Part shown: positions 52,925 through 62,667 of the stretch, in pieces
Layout of the letters: every line of letters starts with the position of its first letter
Numbering within the stretch: position 1 is the first letter of the stretch
Source: CAYSSJ01 sp964433675
Lineage (GTDB): Bacteria > Cloacimonadota > Cloacimonadia > Cloacimonadales > TCS61
Assembly (NCBI GenBank): GCA_964433675.1
Contig: CAYSSJ010000005.1
Coordinates: forward strand, 1 to 64,000
Reading direction: 5' to 3'
Length of the DNA: 64,000 bases
Program-made: the position numbers and the translations under genes
Notes under the pieces: generated by a model
Told to the model about the DNA's origin: nothing
The model's database searches: none
What the model saw: only the letters and a program-made list of their open reading frames with translations

Positions 52925-54694
52925 TTAACAGCCCTCATAAGATGTTGGTTGTTTCTCAAACTTTCTATACTCATCAAGGATTTTATCTAAGTCGTTTATT
53001 GGGTCTTTTCTCCCTGTTGCATCATAACCGATATGTTCAGCAATCGCCATAAAGATAGGATAATTTTCTAATTGTTCGTCATTCATTTTCTTTCTAACAA
53101 AAACCAATGAACTTTTTACTCCTGCTCCAAAATGGCTAAATGCTATTGGTGGCAAACTAACAACTGCTTCTATTTGTGCATGATCCATTATAAAATCTCT
53201 AACATATTGTAAAGTTGAGTTAGTTAAAATGCCATCTGGTAAAACTATAGCCAGCTTACCACTTGGTTTCAAAAACTCAAAGCATCTTTCAATAAAAAGT
53301 ATTTCTGTCTTTTGATTTATTCTTTTTTTCCCCAAGTAATAATTATCTAAATAATCTTTTTCTGAAGACTTAATAATCGCACCAAATGGTGGATTTGTAA
53401 GGATAATATCAAAATTGTCTTTCTTAAACTTATTATGAATGCTTGCAATATCATTTATTGGTTTTAATGCATCAGAACTAACTATATTCGTATGTCCATC
53501 ATCATGTATTATCATGTTCATTTTACATACTCTTGCAATCTGATCGTTAATATCTATTCCATAAAGATTTTTCATTGCAAAATTATGCCAATGTTCTTTT
53601 GCTTCGTCTTCATCATACTGATTCTCAGCATATCGCTTTACATTGTCTAATGCATATAACAAGAAACCACCAGAACCGCAAGCAGGATCTAAGATAAGCT
53701 GGTTCTTTTTTGGATTTGTCATTCTAACGCAAAAAGAGATTATTTCTCTTGGGGTAAAATATTGCCCCATTTTGCCTCTAAAAAAATCTTCCATGAATTT
53801 TTCAAATGCTACACCTTTTGTATCAAGGTCAATTTTACTAATTGCCAATTCTTGTAAATGTTCAATAACACTATACACTACTTTTGGCTCAAGTTTGATG
53901 TCTTCTTTAAAGACTTCGGAATCCTGCATTTTGGCATTATAATATATATTGCTAACTCTTGAGAATACTTCCTCTGGTGTTTCATGTGTTCCAACTTGGA
54001 ATTTATAGTGCTTTTTTTTGGGGGTATCTTTTTCATCTTTTAGTTTGCAAAATAATAGTTTTGAAACTTCATCAAAAGCTGTTGTAGGGGCTAATCTTCC
54101 ACCTTGCCAAACAGAATCATGTGACTTTTCCAAAGCTCTGATTAACTCATCTTTTGAAACGGTTTTTAAGTCTTTACTTTCAACACCCTTTATAAATTTA
54201 TATCTTGGAGCTTTACCATATTTCTCAGGAATATCCGAGATTACATTTTTTTCTCGCTCACTTGGTTTAAATCCAGCTATATCAAAAGCAGTTTTTGTAT
54301 TACCAGCTACTACTACAGCATATTTAGCTCTTAGGCTATTGGCATTTCCAAAAGCCTGCTCGATAGCTTGTTTAAACTCAGAATCAGTTATGCCATCTTT
54401 TTTACATTCGACAACTAAATAATCTGCATCATTATTATCGTGTACTACAATATCAGCTCTATCTTCTGGTTTCCTTCTGGGGACTAATACTTCAAAATCA
54501 ATTTTATCTGCTGGATATCTATAATCTAATACCAATTCACAAAAATAAGATGCTCTAACTATTTCTTCTGGACTTTTTAACTTAATATACTTTTTCTTAC
54601 AATAATAAGTATAGTGTTCATTATCATAATCGATAATCCCCTTTTCTCTTCCTCTATCAATATTTTTTTCAAAAACTGATTTGCTTCCTTCCAT
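52925..54694 (-). CDS. Nuclease-methyltransferase fusion (HsdR-N-like plus HsdM)
   Basis: A 589-residue restriction-modification polypeptide. Residues about 40-140 form a PD-(D/E)XK nuclease resembling the N-terminus of type I HsdR (RADIVV Asp81; VVECKK Glu96 and Lys98). Residues about 200-570 are an N6-adenine methyltransferase with QYFTPREI (311-318), DPACGSGGFLL (336-346) and NPPFG (434-438). There is no helicase and no separate HsdR. With the adjacent S subunit this matches the type IIB/IIG layout (BcgI-like) rather than type I. The start follows AAGGAG. The region is clearly more A+T-rich than the genes before tRNA-Ser, suggesting transfer. Confidence 0.9.
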   Translation of the reverse strand: MEGSKSVFEKNIDRGREKGIIDYDNEHYTYYCKKKYIKLKSPEEIVRASYFCELVLDYRYPADKIDFEVLVPRRKPEDRADIVVHDNNDADYLVVECKKDGITDSEFKQAIEQAFGNANSLRAKYAVVVAGNTKTAFDIAGFKPSEREKNVISDIPEKYGKAPRYKFIKGVESKDLKTVSKDELIRALEKSHDSVWQGGRLAPTTAFDEVSKLLFCKLKDEKDTPKKKHYKFQVGTHETPEEVFSRVSNIYYNAKMQDSEVFKEDIKLEPKVVYSVIEHLQELAISKIDLDTKGVAFEKFMEDFFRGKMGQYFTPREIISFCVRMTNPKKNQLILDPACGSGGFLLYALDNVKRYAENQYDEDEAKEHWHNFAMKNLYGIDINDQIARVCKMNMIIHDDGHTNIVSSDALKPINDIASIHNKFKKDNFDIILTNPPFGAIIKSSEKDYLDNYYLGKKRINQKTEILFIERCFEFLKPSGKLAIVLPDGILTNSTLQYVRDFIMDHAQIEAVVSLPPIAFSHFGAGVKSSLVFVRKKMNDEQLENYPIFMAIAEHIGYDATGRKDPINDLDKILDEYRKFEKQPTSYEGC

Positions 54695-55054
54695 TAATAC
54701 TCCTTGTTAATATTATGACTTTACCCCTACGTTCTGCAAAATTAAAACCATATAACTCCTCATTTACTAATCTGTAAACAAGTATCTAATAATACAAATT
54801 GATGTCAAGCTTCTTAGGGTTTTTTACAATTTTATACTTTATGTATTCCCTCTTTTAAGTGGTGACATTAATCAGAACGCTTTTCTCATAATATCCGTCT
54901 CTTTTTCTTTTTAGCAACCCATCTTTCCATCCAGTCCGGATATCGTTTTGCCGACACTTTATATTTTCTGCACAAATCTACAAAACAATAAATCTATTGA
55001 CACATATTTGATTATTTTCATATTTATACTAGCTTAGATTCTTGGAGGGAGAAA
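54695..55054. other. Intergenic region between restriction cluster and secreted protein
   Basis: A divergent 360-base region. On the minus strand TTGACA (54808-54803) could be the -35 box of the restriction operon. On the plus strand TTGACA (54998-55003) and TATACT (55026-55031) are 22 bases apart, too far for a standard promoter. No copy of the tRNA-Ser end, no hairpin and no ORF was seen. Confidence 0.4.
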
Positions 55055-58000
55055 ATGAGAAACGCACTGCTTTTTTTGTGTTTTGTATTGGTGCTGAATT
55101 TATCAGCAGTTGTTATCGGTATTCCTGACGATTATCCAACAATTGGTGAGGGTATAAACAGCGCTACAGATGGCGATACGATCTTAGTTCAGCCGGGAGT
55201 TTATGAGGAGAATATTGATTTCGAGGGTAAAAATATCACTATCGGGAGTTTGTTTCTAACCACACAGGACACTACCTATATATCACAGACGATAATAGAC
55301 GGTGGACAAAATGGCAGTGTGGTCACTTTTGCCACCGGTGAAACTTCATCTGCAGTTCTGACCGGCTTTACCCTGACCAACGGCAGTGGTTCATATATTC
55401 TGAGTGGTACTGGTCCAAGCTACAAAGGCGGGGGTATTATCTGTGTGAATGCAAATCCGACCTTATCTTATCTATATATAGATAGTAACTCGGCAGCGGA
55501 CTACGGTGGCGGGTTATTTTTCGCCAACGCTGAAGTTAACATGAGTCATTTGAAAATTACTGACAACAGTTCTTATAATGGTGGTGGGATTTATGCTTCT
55601 GATGATTCGAATCTGTTCATTGTAAATTGCGAGATCAATGATAATGAAAGTGCCAACCATGGTGGAGGTATTCATCTAAATGCTTCTGATGCGATGCTGG
55701 ATAGTGTAGTTTTGAACGGTAATATAGCCCATAGCGGTGGTGCTTTATATAGTTCAGAGTCCTATGTGGATTTGGGAAACTCGATAATGTCTGCTAATGA
55801 AGTTACCGGTAGTGGAGGAGCGATATTTATATTAGAAAGTGGTATATATTTGTCTGAATCCAGTATGTTCAACAATACGGCAGCAATCGAGGGAGGTGGC
55901 ATCTATCATTCTTCGGGCGGATTGAGTTTTGATAGTGAAAACCGCTCCAGTATATATTGCAACAGTGCCTTTGTGGGGAATGATCTTTATAATGAGGTTT
56001 ATTACCAACCGATTGATGTAGTGGTAGATACATTTACTGTAATGGAACCTGGCTACTTTCAAGCCTATCCAATTTATGGATTTTCATTCGATATCGTGCA
56101 AGGAAAAATAGAGCATGTAGCTGAGGATCTGTATGTTTCTCCCGATGGAGACAACTCAAACAGTGGTTTATCTTTCGATGAGCCCTTGCAGAACATCGGT
56201 TATGCTCTATCGATTATCTCTGCAACTGCTGATAATCCGAGAACTATTTATCTGGATGAGGGAGTGTATAGCCCGCAGGCTATCGGTGAGAGCTTTCCGA
56301 TCCAAACTAGAAGCTGGGTTTCTATCGTCGGTATGGATGAGGAGACTACCATACTAGATGCGGAAATGACTGGAGTTGTGATAAAATCTTCCGCTGTAGA
56401 GGGAATTAATATCGAAAATTTGACCATGACCAACGGCAATGCTAACGGTGGTGGTGGTTTTCAAAGTTCAGACTCCAGTGTTGAAATTTCTAATGTTACT
56501 ATCACTATGTGTGCAGCCTCTTTTGGCGGTGGTATGTGGCTTAGCTACTCAGATATTGTGATGAACAATGTGAGTGTAGTTGAAAACGAGGCAAAACATT
56601 ATGGTGGGATAAGGTCCGGCGAGACAAATCTTGCTATTTATGATTCGGATATTTCATCAAATTTCAGCAATGAAATAGGTGGAGGAGTCTATTTGTGGGG
56701 CGGTAATCTGATTATAGAATCTTCTACAGTGACAGATAATATCGGAACCGGCATAAGACTGGCATATCCTAATGTCGAGATGTATGATGTGAGTATTTCT
56801 AATAATACTAATCGTGGTATATATTGTTATCATACAGATTTGTACTTGGAGAATGTGTCTATTACCAACTATACTTCTTACTCCGGTGGTGCGGGTCTAT
56901 ACTGTGTGAGTAATTCTACGGTAACCTTCAGTGAGACCAACAGAAGCAGTATTTATCAAAATAGCGCTACTTATGCTCAGGATATATATTCTGAAGTTGA
57001 GCTAGATGTGGTGTTGGATACCTTCACCGTGATGGTTCCCACCAGCTACTATGCTGCTCCGCTTTCCAATCTGAGCTTCGATATCCAACACGGGATGCAG
57101 GAGCAGATAGATGCAGACCTGTATGTCTCTCCCGAAGGAGATAATAATAATAGCGGTTTGTCATGGGATTATCCTTTGCAGACGATCGACCATGCAATGT
57201 CGAAAATATTGACTACTAGCAGCAATCCGCGTACTATTTATCTTTCCGAAGGAACTTATGGTCCCCAAACTAGCGATGATGAATTCCCTATTTATTCTAT
57301 GGATCACCTTCGAATTGTCGGAGCGGGGATGGAGAATACAAATATAGATGGCGAATCTGACTGGATACCGGCTTTTATCTTTGCAGGGACTTATGATGCA
57401 GAAATCAGTCATCTTACTATCCATGATAGTGGCGGGATCAAATGTGATAAATCTTCTCCGCTTATTTCCGAGCTGAAACTTGTTAATAATAATAATTACG
57501 GGATCTATTGTGAGAATAACTCCAGCCCGATCATTCAAAACAGCGTTCTTGTCAACAATCAGGGTGGCATTAGAAGCATAGAGAATAGCAGCCCAGTAAT
57601 CATCAATTCTACGATTGCCTATAATAATTACAGCGCTAGATCTGCTAATCCGGGACTTAGCATCGAGATGAATAGTCATCCCATCGTGGTAAATTCGATT
57701 TTCTGGCATAATCTGACACATGAGATAAGGCTGTTATCCTTCCCCGGCATTGGTGATTCCGTTTCTGTGACGATAGCGTATAGCGATATCAAAAATGGCG
57801 AAAATGGTATTCATAGTTTCTATGGTGCCGTTAATTGGTTAGATGGTAATATAGCTGAGGATCCGCTATTCATTGATGCACCTGATAATCTCTATCTACA
57901 TGAGGACTCACCCTGTATAGATGCCGGAACGAGCTATTTCGAGTGGGAGGGCAATGTAATCGTGGATCTCTCTCCCGACCAGTATTACGGCAGTGCACCG

Positions 58001-58339
58001 GATATGGGCGCTTTAGAATGGGAAGGAGTGTTTGCCGATGATCCGCTGACTCTACCTTTGGTAAATAAACTGCAGCCCAACTATCCCAATCCGTTCAATC
58101 CGGAGACTACAATAAAATTCTCGATCCGAAATGATGCTAAGGTAGAGATCTCTATCTACAACATCAAAGGGCAGAGAGTGAAAAATCTGGTGCAGCAAGA
58201 GATGGAAAAAGGTGAGCATCAGATTGTCTGGAATGGTAAGAACGAAGAGGGGCAGACAGTATCTTCAGGAGTATATTTCTACAAACTAATGGTAGATGGC
58301 AAAGCCGAAGATATGAGGAAATGTTTGCTGTTGAAATAG
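55055..58339 (+). CDS. Large secreted beta-helix protein with C-terminal sorting tail
   Basis: The 1094-residue product starts behind TTGGAGGGAG, with a signal peptide (MRNALLFLCFVLVLNLSAVV). Three successive parallel beta-helix modules follow (about 20-360, 361-690 and 691-1000). The second and third each open with a DLYVSPDGDN-NSGLS-PLQ-type segment, as in the protein at 4301, to which it is clearly related. Internal repeats GGGIYxS...I.NN are typical of right-handed helices. The last ~87 residues are the NYPNPFNPETTIKF...VYFYKLMVDG...CLLLK tail. Probably a surface or secreted polysaccharide-binding protein; activity not determinable. Confidence 0.92.
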   Translation: MRNALLFLCFVLVLNLSAVVIGIPDDYPTIGEGINSATDGDTILVQPGVYEENIDFEGKNITIGSLFLTTQDTTYISQTIIDGGQNGSVVTFATGETSSAVLTGFTLTNGSGSYILSGTGPSYKGGGIICVNANPTLSYLYIDSNSAADYGGGLFFANAEVNMSHLKITDNSSYNGGGIYASDDSNLFIVNCEINDNESANHGGGIHLNASDAMLDSVVLNGNIAHSGGALYSSESYVDLGNSIMSANEVTGSGGAIFILESGIYLSESSMFNNTAAIEGGGIYHSSGGLSFDSENRSSIYCNSAFVGNDLYNEVYYQPIDVVVDTFTVMEPGYFQAYPIYGFSFDIVQGKIEHVAEDLYVSPDGDNSNSGLSFDEPLQNIGYALSIISATADNPRTIYLDEGVYSPQAIGESFPIQTRSWVSIVGMDEETTILDAEMTGVVIKSSAVEGINIENLTMTNGNANGGGGFQSSDSSVEISNVTITMCAASFGGGMWLSYSDIVMNNVSVVENEAKHYGGIRSGETNLAIYDSDISSNFSNEIGGGVYLWGGNLIIESSTVTDNIGTGIRLAYPNVEMYDVSISNNTNRGIYCYHTDLYLENVSITNYTSYSGGAGLYCVSNSTVTFSETNRSSIYQNSATYAQDIYSEVELDVVLDTFTVMVPTSYYAAPLSNLSFDIQHGMQEQIDADLYVSPEGDNNNSGLSWDYPLQTIDHAMSKILTTSSNPRTIYLSEGTYGPQTSDDEFPIYSMDHLRIVGAGMENTNIDGESDWIPAFIFAGTYDAEISHLTIHDSGGIKCDKSSPLISELKLVNNNNYGIYCENNSSPIIQNSVLVNNQGGIRSIENSSPVIINSTIAYNNYSARSANPGLSIEMNSHPIVVNSIFWHNLTHEIRLLSFPGIGDSVSVTIAYSDIKNGENGIHSFYGAVNWLDGNIAEDPLFIDAPDNLYLHEDSPCIDAGTSYFEWEGNVIVDLSPDQYYGSAPDMGALEWEGVFADDPLTLPLVNKLQPNYPNPFNPETTIKFSIRNDAKVEISIYNIKGQRVKNLVQQEMEKGEHQIVWNGKNEEGQTVSSGVYFYKLMVDGKAEDMRKCLLLK

Positions 58340-58459
58340 GAATACTTGCCGGCACTCTGTGCCAAGATATCAGCGGACATTTTTCGACGGAAGAGTCGCC
58401 AAAAGTGGAATGTAAGCCCAAGTTAACAATGATTTCGATTATTTTATCAAAGAGAAAAT

Positions 58460-58865
58460 ATGCACAGAAATTCACAAAAACGTTTCTACGGCGAATATAT
58501 TTACTTCATTACCTGTAATGTCGAGGGTAAGAACGACTTCTTTCACAATGAAATATTGTGCAATTTATGGATTAAGGAGTTGAGTTTGGCAAAAGATGTG
58601 TATCGGTTTTTGTTATTTGCTTTCTGTTTGAATTATGACCATTATCATATAGTCATCATGCCGAATAACGAAATTGCAAATTATTCGGAAGCAATGCGAT
58701 TTTGATAATCATTGGAATTACATGATGTACAATTTCAAAAAACACAGGTTACCCAATAATTGGCGATACAGCGGATTGCATTACCCGGAGATGATCGATA
58801 AAAAAATGAACGATTCCCGAAAGAAACAAAATGCGTTCAAAACCGACACAACGAGAAATAATTGA
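58460..58865 (+). pseudogene. Decayed REP-associated tyrosine transposase (RAYT, Y1_Tnp)
   Basis: The first part (58460-58705) reads YGEYIYFITCNVEG, LLFAFCLNYDHYHIVIMP, the N-terminal half of an IS200-like Y1 transposase with its HxH metal site. The second part, in another frame (58674-58865), reads NHWNYMMYNFKKHRLPNNW and YPEMIDK, the family's C-terminal end. The middle, including the catalytic Tyr region, is deleted and the frames are shifted. Intact members mobilise REP palindromes, which may connect it to the dispersed hairpins of this window. 58340-58459 holds only a 5-bp GGCAC/GTGCC hairpin. Confidence 0.8.
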
Positions 58866-58950
58866 CAAAAATGCGACAAGGCAAATAAATTGCCTGTAGT
58901 AAATTTGTATCTTAAACAAGATGCAAAACTTACTGATCTAAGGAGGTATA

Positions 58951-60057
58951 ATGCAGAGAAATTTGATGTTGATCACAGTCCTAAGTATATTATTGATATT
59001 ATCTTGTAGTGAAGAGACGACCGCCCCGGAGCTCATCCTACCCACAGCCACAGCACCTGCAGAAGGTGATGGTTCAGTCTTTAACCCTTATCTGATCGAA
59101 ACTTTGGAGCATCTTTATTGGCTCAGCCAGAATGAAGATATGTGGGATATGCATTACAAACAAGTGAGCGATATAGATGCATCTGCTACGAAAAAGTGGG
59201 CTTGTGGCGGGATGGAACCGATCGGGTATAGTTATGATTATGCTTTTAGCGGCTCTTTTGACGGAGACGGCTATGTGATAGAGGATCTATACATCGATCG
59301 AGCCAGACGGGAGCATGTCGGGCTGTTCGGTTTCACAAACGGTGCTGCTATCAGCAATGTTCGGCTTAACGGCGTGATTGTGAACGGCTATGGTTTCGTC
59401 GGTGGATTGGCAGGACGCAACACCTGGGATTCGGTTATTAGTAATTGTTTTGTGGAAGGAGAGGTGAGTGGAAAATACTCTATTGGCGGAATCGTAGGAT
59501 ATAATATCGGTTCTGCTGTCGATAGCTGTTATGCCGGCGGCAATTTTTCCGGTGATGATTTTGTCGGCGGACTGGTTGGTACAAATACCGGTTCTACTAT
59601 AGATGCTAGTTCCAGTAATGCAAATGTAAGCGGGAAAAATGGTGTCGGCGGGTTAGTCGGCAGAAATGTGTCCAATTCTATCATCAGCAATAGCTATAGC
59701 CGTGGATCGGTTATTCGTTCTACCGGCGTTGCCAACCTAAATATCGGAAGTTTCGCGGGCAGGAATGTGAGCTCTGCAATCGAGTATAGCTACTCGACCG
59801 GCAGTGTGACATATCAGGAGGCGGAAGATCCACTAGATAAAGGTTTTGTAGGTGATAGTATAGATGGCACTTTTAACGCCAATTTCTTCGATAGTGAAGC
59901 ATCCGCTCAGACAAGTGGTATAGGAGCCGAAGCTAAAACTACCGCAGAGATGCAGATAGAGAGCACCTTCACAGATGCAGGTTGGGATTTTGATGAGATA
60001 TGGACGATTGATGGAGTTTTTAACGACGGCTATCCTTATCTGCTCTGGGAGAGATAA
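58951..60057 (+). CDS. GLUG-repeat lipoprotein, paralogue 1
   Basis: A 368-residue product with a lipoprotein signal ending LLILSC (Cys19). An opening domain (EGDGSVFNPYLIETLEHLYW, IDASATKKW) precedes GLUG-type repeats (GFVGGLAGRN, IGGIVGYN, FVGGLVGTN, VGGLVGRN) from about 140 to 290. The conserved end runs SGIGAEAKTTAEMQ...WTIDGVFNDGYPYLLW. It is the first of three tandem paralogues, behind AAGGAGG. Likely attached to the outer membrane; ligand unknown. Its last 176 bases nearly match paralogue 3. Confidence 0.9.
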   Translation: MQRNLMLITVLSILLILSCSEETTAPELILPTATAPAEGDGSVFNPYLIETLEHLYWLSQNEDMWDMHYKQVSDIDASATKKWACGGMEPIGYSYDYAFSGSFDGDGYVIEDLYIDRARREHVGLFGFTNGAAISNVRLNGVIVNGYGFVGGLAGRNTWDSVISNCFVEGEVSGKYSIGGIVGYNIGSAVDSCYAGGNFSGDDFVGGLVGTNTGSTIDASSSNANVSGKNGVGGLVGRNVSNSIISNSYSRGSVIRSTGVANLNIGSFAGRNVSSAIEYSYSTGSVTYQEAEDPLDKGFVGDSIDGTFNANFFDSEASAQTSGIGAEAKTTAEMQIESTFTDAGWDFDEIWTIDGVFNDGYPYLLWER

Positions 60058-60081
60058 TAATCAAAACAAAGGGGGAAAACC

Positions 60082-61524
60082 ATGCGAAAACTTATCCTGA
60101 TTTTGTTTTTAACCGTATTGATCTTTTCATGTAGCGAAAAAACGACCGAGCCGGAATACATAGTACCGGAAGTGAGCCCACCCAGCGTAGGAGAAGGTAC
60201 AGAGGCAGACCCGTATCAGATAGCTTCGTTGGAAAATTTGTATTGGATCAGTCAGAACGAAGATACCCTGGATAAGCATTTTATCCAGACCAACGATATT
60301 GATGCATCTGAGACGAAAAAATGGATTTGTGGGGGATGGACACCGATCGGTCACCAAGACTATCCCTTCAAAGGAGAATATGACGGCGGTGGGAATCGGA
60401 TAGAAGGCTTGTATATCAACAGGTTGGATATCCATTATAACGGTCTTTTCGCCTATGTGGAAGATGCTGCTATCCATGATCTCACACTTGCTGATATAGA
60501 TGTTTCCGGCAATATGTATACCGGTGGATTGATTGGATTTTGTATGAGTACGGAGGTGGATAATATATCGACTTCCGGCAAAATAGCAGGTTTCGGTTTT
60601 CTCGGCGGCTTGATCGGTGCAACTGAAGATACTATGATCTCTAATAGTGATAATAATTGCCAAGTTTATTCTTATGGTGATGACCTAAATATTAGAAAAA
60701 CCGGTGGAGTGGTCGGTTATGCTACAGATTCTGAGATAAAGAACTGTTTCAATACAGGAAATATTGTTGGCTATCGTAGAGTTGGAGGATTGGTGGGTAG
60801 TATTTCTGATACAGATATAGAGAATTGTCATAGTAGTGGAAATGTGAGTGGAATGGTTTTAATTGGCGGACTAGTTGGAGATGTTTTTTTCGGACAAGAT
60901 TTAATAATAAAGAATAGTTCTAATACTGGTAATGTGAGTGGAAGTTCAAATGTTGGTGGATTCATTGGAAGAAATGATTCTACTATTGAACAATGTTATA
61001 GTGAAGGAGTAGTAGAAGGTGAATTCAGTGTAGGCGGATTTGTAGGACTTAATAGAGGAGTGATCAAGAGTTCTTTTGGTATGGGAAATGTTAGTGGTGA
61101 TAATAGAGTGGGAGGATTTGTTGGCAGTAGTTCTTTCGGAGAGATAAGCAACTGTTTTAGTCGATGTGATGTCACTCGAATACAAGGTTCTGAATATGAA
61201 TCGATTGGAAGCTTTGCCGGTATTGATTACCGTGCATTGACCGCATTTAGTTATAGTACAGGTAAAGTACAATATCTAGGTAATGAGCATCCTACGGATA
61301 AAGGTTTCATTGGTGAAAATCATACGAGTATGGACTATTGGAAGAATTTCTTCGATTTAGAAACAACTGCTCAATCCGAGGGCATCGGAGCTGAAGCAAA
61401 GACAACCGCAGAGATGCAGACAGAGGATACCTTCACAGATGCAGGTTGGGATTTCGATCAGATATGGACGATTGATGGGGTTACGAACGATGGCTATCCA
61501 TATCTAAAATGGATGAGAAAGTAG
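60082..61524 (+). CDS. GLUG-repeat lipoprotein, paralogue 2
   Basis: A 480-residue relative of the previous gene, with lipobox LIFSC (Cys17), the same opening domain, and more GLUG units (about nine, including VGGLVGSI, IGGLVGDV, VGGFIGRN and VGGFVGLN). It is longer through added repeats in the middle. The end (GIGAEAKTTAEMQ...DGYPYLKWMRK) is conserved in protein but less so in DNA than between paralogues 1 and 3. It starts 24 bases after paralogue 1. Confidence 0.9.
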   Translation: MRKLILILFLTVLIFSCSEKTTEPEYIVPEVSPPSVGEGTEADPYQIASLENLYWISQNEDTLDKHFIQTNDIDASETKKWICGGWTPIGHQDYPFKGEYDGGGNRIEGLYINRLDIHYNGLFAYVEDAAIHDLTLADIDVSGNMYTGGLIGFCMSTEVDNISTSGKIAGFGFLGGLIGATEDTMISNSDNNCQVYSYGDDLNIRKTGGVVGYATDSEIKNCFNTGNIVGYRRVGGLVGSISDTDIENCHSSGNVSGMVLIGGLVGDVFFGQDLIIKNSSNTGNVSGSSNVGGFIGRNDSTIEQCYSEGVVEGEFSVGGFVGLNRGVIKSSFGMGNVSGDNRVGGFVGSSSFGEISNCFSRCDVTRIQGSEYESIGSFAGIDYRALTAFSYSTGKVQYLGNEHPTDKGFIGENHTSMDYWKNFFDLETTAQSEGIGAEAKTTAEMQTEDTFTDAGWDFDQIWTIDGVTNDGYPYLKWMRK

Positions 61525-61533
61525 GAGGGCATT

Positions 61534-62649
61534 ATGCGAAATTTAATCTTATGTTTGTTCATAATAATGCTAGTCTTATCATGTACTGAAGAAACTACCG
61601 AACCGGATTTCATATTACCCGAAGCTATAGCGCCCAGCCTGGGAGATGGTAGTGAGGGTGATCCATATCAAATCTCTTCGTTAGAGAATCTCTATTGGCT
61701 CAGTCAGAATCCGGATGCATGGGACAAGTATTATCTTCAAACCTCAGATATAGATGCTTATGAGACAAGAGAATGGATATGTGGAGGGTTCAAGCCGATA
61801 GGCTATAGTTTCCAAAACTTTACCGGTTATTATGATGGGGACAATCATGTTATCGATGGAGTTTTTATCGAGCGAAGCCAACATGATATAACCGGTGTAT
61901 TTGGATTTATCAATGATGCTGAGATAAGAAACTTAGGCATTACAAATGCAGAGGTGAGAGGCAGAGACAATGTGGGCGGTCTGGCTGCCATAAACAATTC
62001 TTCTACTATTCATAACTGCTATTTCAGCGGAGAAGTATATGGAAACAGCAAAATTGGTGGTTTAGTAGGAACAAATGAATACGCTACTATCAGTAATAGC
62101 TACAGTATCGGAACGGTATATGGCGACGGTGAAATAGTAGGTGGTTTGGCAGGATATAACCGGCATTATTTTGCACGAATTATAAATTCTTTTAGCAAGG
62201 CTTCTGTGAGAGGTTCCGATAAAGTCGGTGGGTTTGTCGGAGCTAATATTTCTACCATGATTTTACCAGCTAGTATCGAGAATAGCTATAGTCGTGGAGA
62301 AGTGATCCGTATCAGTGGCAGTAATGGCAACAATATCGGTAGTTTTGCCGGACAAAGTGTTAATGGTATAATAAAAAACTGTTACGTTACCGGGAGTGTA
62401 ACTTATCAGAATGTTGAGAACCCAACAGATAAGGGGTTCATCGGATATATCTCGGATAGTGAGTGTAAAAACAACTTCTTCGATAGTGAAGCATCCGCTC
62501 AGATATGTGGTATAGGAGCCGAAGCTAAAACTACCGCAGAGATGCAGATAGAGAGCACCTTCATAGATGCAGGTTGGGATTTTGATGAGATATGGACGAT
62601 TGATGGTGTTATTAACGACGGCTATCCTTATCTGCTCTGGGAGAGATAG
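61534..62649 (+). CDS. GLUG-repeat lipoprotein, paralogue 3
   Basis: A 371-residue product with lipobox LVLSC (Cys17), the opening GDGSEGDPYQISSLENLYWLSQN and GLUG units (VGGLAAIN, IGGLVGTN, VGGLAGYN, VGGFVGAN). It starts nine bases after paralogue 2 behind AGGAGG. Bases 62473-62648 match 59881-60056 of paralogue 1 with only six differences, much closer than the rest of the genes. Confidence 0.9.
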   Translation: MRNLILCLFIIMLVLSCTEETTEPDFILPEAIAPSLGDGSEGDPYQISSLENLYWLSQNPDAWDKYYLQTSDIDAYETREWICGGFKPIGYSFQNFTGYYDGDNHVIDGVFIERSQHDITGVFGFINDAEIRNLGITNAEVRGRDNVGGLAAINNSSTIHNCYFSGEVYGNSKIGGLVGTNEYATISNSYSIGTVYGDGEIVGGLAGYNRHYFARIINSFSKASVRGSDKVGGFVGANISTMILPASIENSYSRGEVIRISGSNGNNIGSFAGQSVNGIIKNCYVTGSVTYQNVENPTDKGFIGYISDSECKNNFFDSEASAQICGIGAEAKTTAEMQIESTFIDAGWDFDEIWTIDGVINDGYPYLLWER

Positions 62650-62667
62650 ATCATATTAGGAGGAGAA

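Noticed and set aside
54998..55031. TTGACA/TATACT as the promoter of the large beta-helix gene
   Set aside because: The boxes are 22 bases apart, outside the usual spacing.
54695..55054. Right attachment site of the tRNA-Ser island
   Set aside because: No copy of the tRNA 3' end was found here, so the right boundary remains unknown.
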